Assembly: GCA_036375895.1 (NCBI GenBank)
Contig: DASVBJ010000297.1
Coordinates: 1-5,111 of the forward strand
DNA from: DASVBJ01 sp036375895
Lineage (GTDB): Bacteria > Actinomycetota > Actinomycetes > JACCUZ01
Direction: 5' to 3'
DNA: 5,111 nt
Below, in pieces: positions 5,082 to 5,111 of the stretch. Made by a program: the position numbers and the translations under genes. A model generated the notes under the pieces. It saw only the letters and a program-made list of their open reading frames with translations. It did not search any database and was not told where the DNA came from. How positions within the stretch are numbered: position 1 is the stretch's first letter; each line of letters opens with the position of its first letter.

Positions 5082-5111
5082 TCAGCGTGCCGGCGTGAGG
5101 AACCCGGAGAC
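5082..5111 (-). CDS. Possible C-terminal end of a convergent gene (nine codons visible)
   Basis: On the minus strand the last 30 bases read as nine sense codons (VSGFLTPAR) and a TGA stop at 5082-5084. Eight of the nine third positions are G or C, as in the real genes here. The stop falls 6 bp beyond the hairpin, the layout expected of two convergent genes sharing a terminator. Ten codons is too little to identify a product, and a chance reading is quite possible. Confidence 0.3.
   Translation of the reverse strand, partial: VSGFLTPAR

Overview
This is a GC-rich, densely coded chromosomal window whose real genes show strong G/C preference at third codon positions. It reads as a high-GC actinobacterium. 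The order folD, DUF3017 gene, mdh, together with a lactate-dehydrogenase-like malate dehydrogenase, suggests the Nocardioides/Propionibacteriales side of the phylum. That placement is inferred from remembered gene families, not from a search.

Layout. Positions 1-525 (minus strand) hold a nearly complete PadR-family repressor gene, cut at its C-terminal end by the window edge. A 66-bp divergent spacer (526-591) contains an 18-bp imperfect palindrome of the form ATGT-N8-ACAT, the pattern typical of PadR operators. To its right, on the plus strand, lies a putative secreted lipoprotein alpha/beta hydrolase (592-1467). Then come folD (1498-2373), a small three-helix DUF3017 membrane protein whose start overlaps the folD stop (2370-2684), a 133-bp leader and promoter region, mdh (2818-3774) and icd (3810-5024). 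A 13-bp perfect hairpin follows icd, and the last 30 bases may be the end of a convergent minus-strand gene.

How the genes fit together. Two units can be seen. The left unit is a candidate local regulatory pair: a PadR repressor and a divergently transcribed surface hydrolase of unknown substrate, sharing one operator-like site. The right unit is central metabolism. FolD interconverts one-carbon folates and makes NADPH. Malate dehydrogenase and NADP-dependent isocitrate dehydrogenase are two TCA-cycle steps, encoded 35 bp apart and probably co-transcribed. The DUF3017 protein is translationally linked to folD but has no known role.

I found no mobile element, CRISPR array, RNA gene or phage signature, and no convincing new multi-gene system. 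The observations most worth checking are the PadR/hydrolase pair with its operator, and the pairing of an LDH-like malate dehydrogenase with a eukaryotic-type dimeric isocitrate dehydrogenase.
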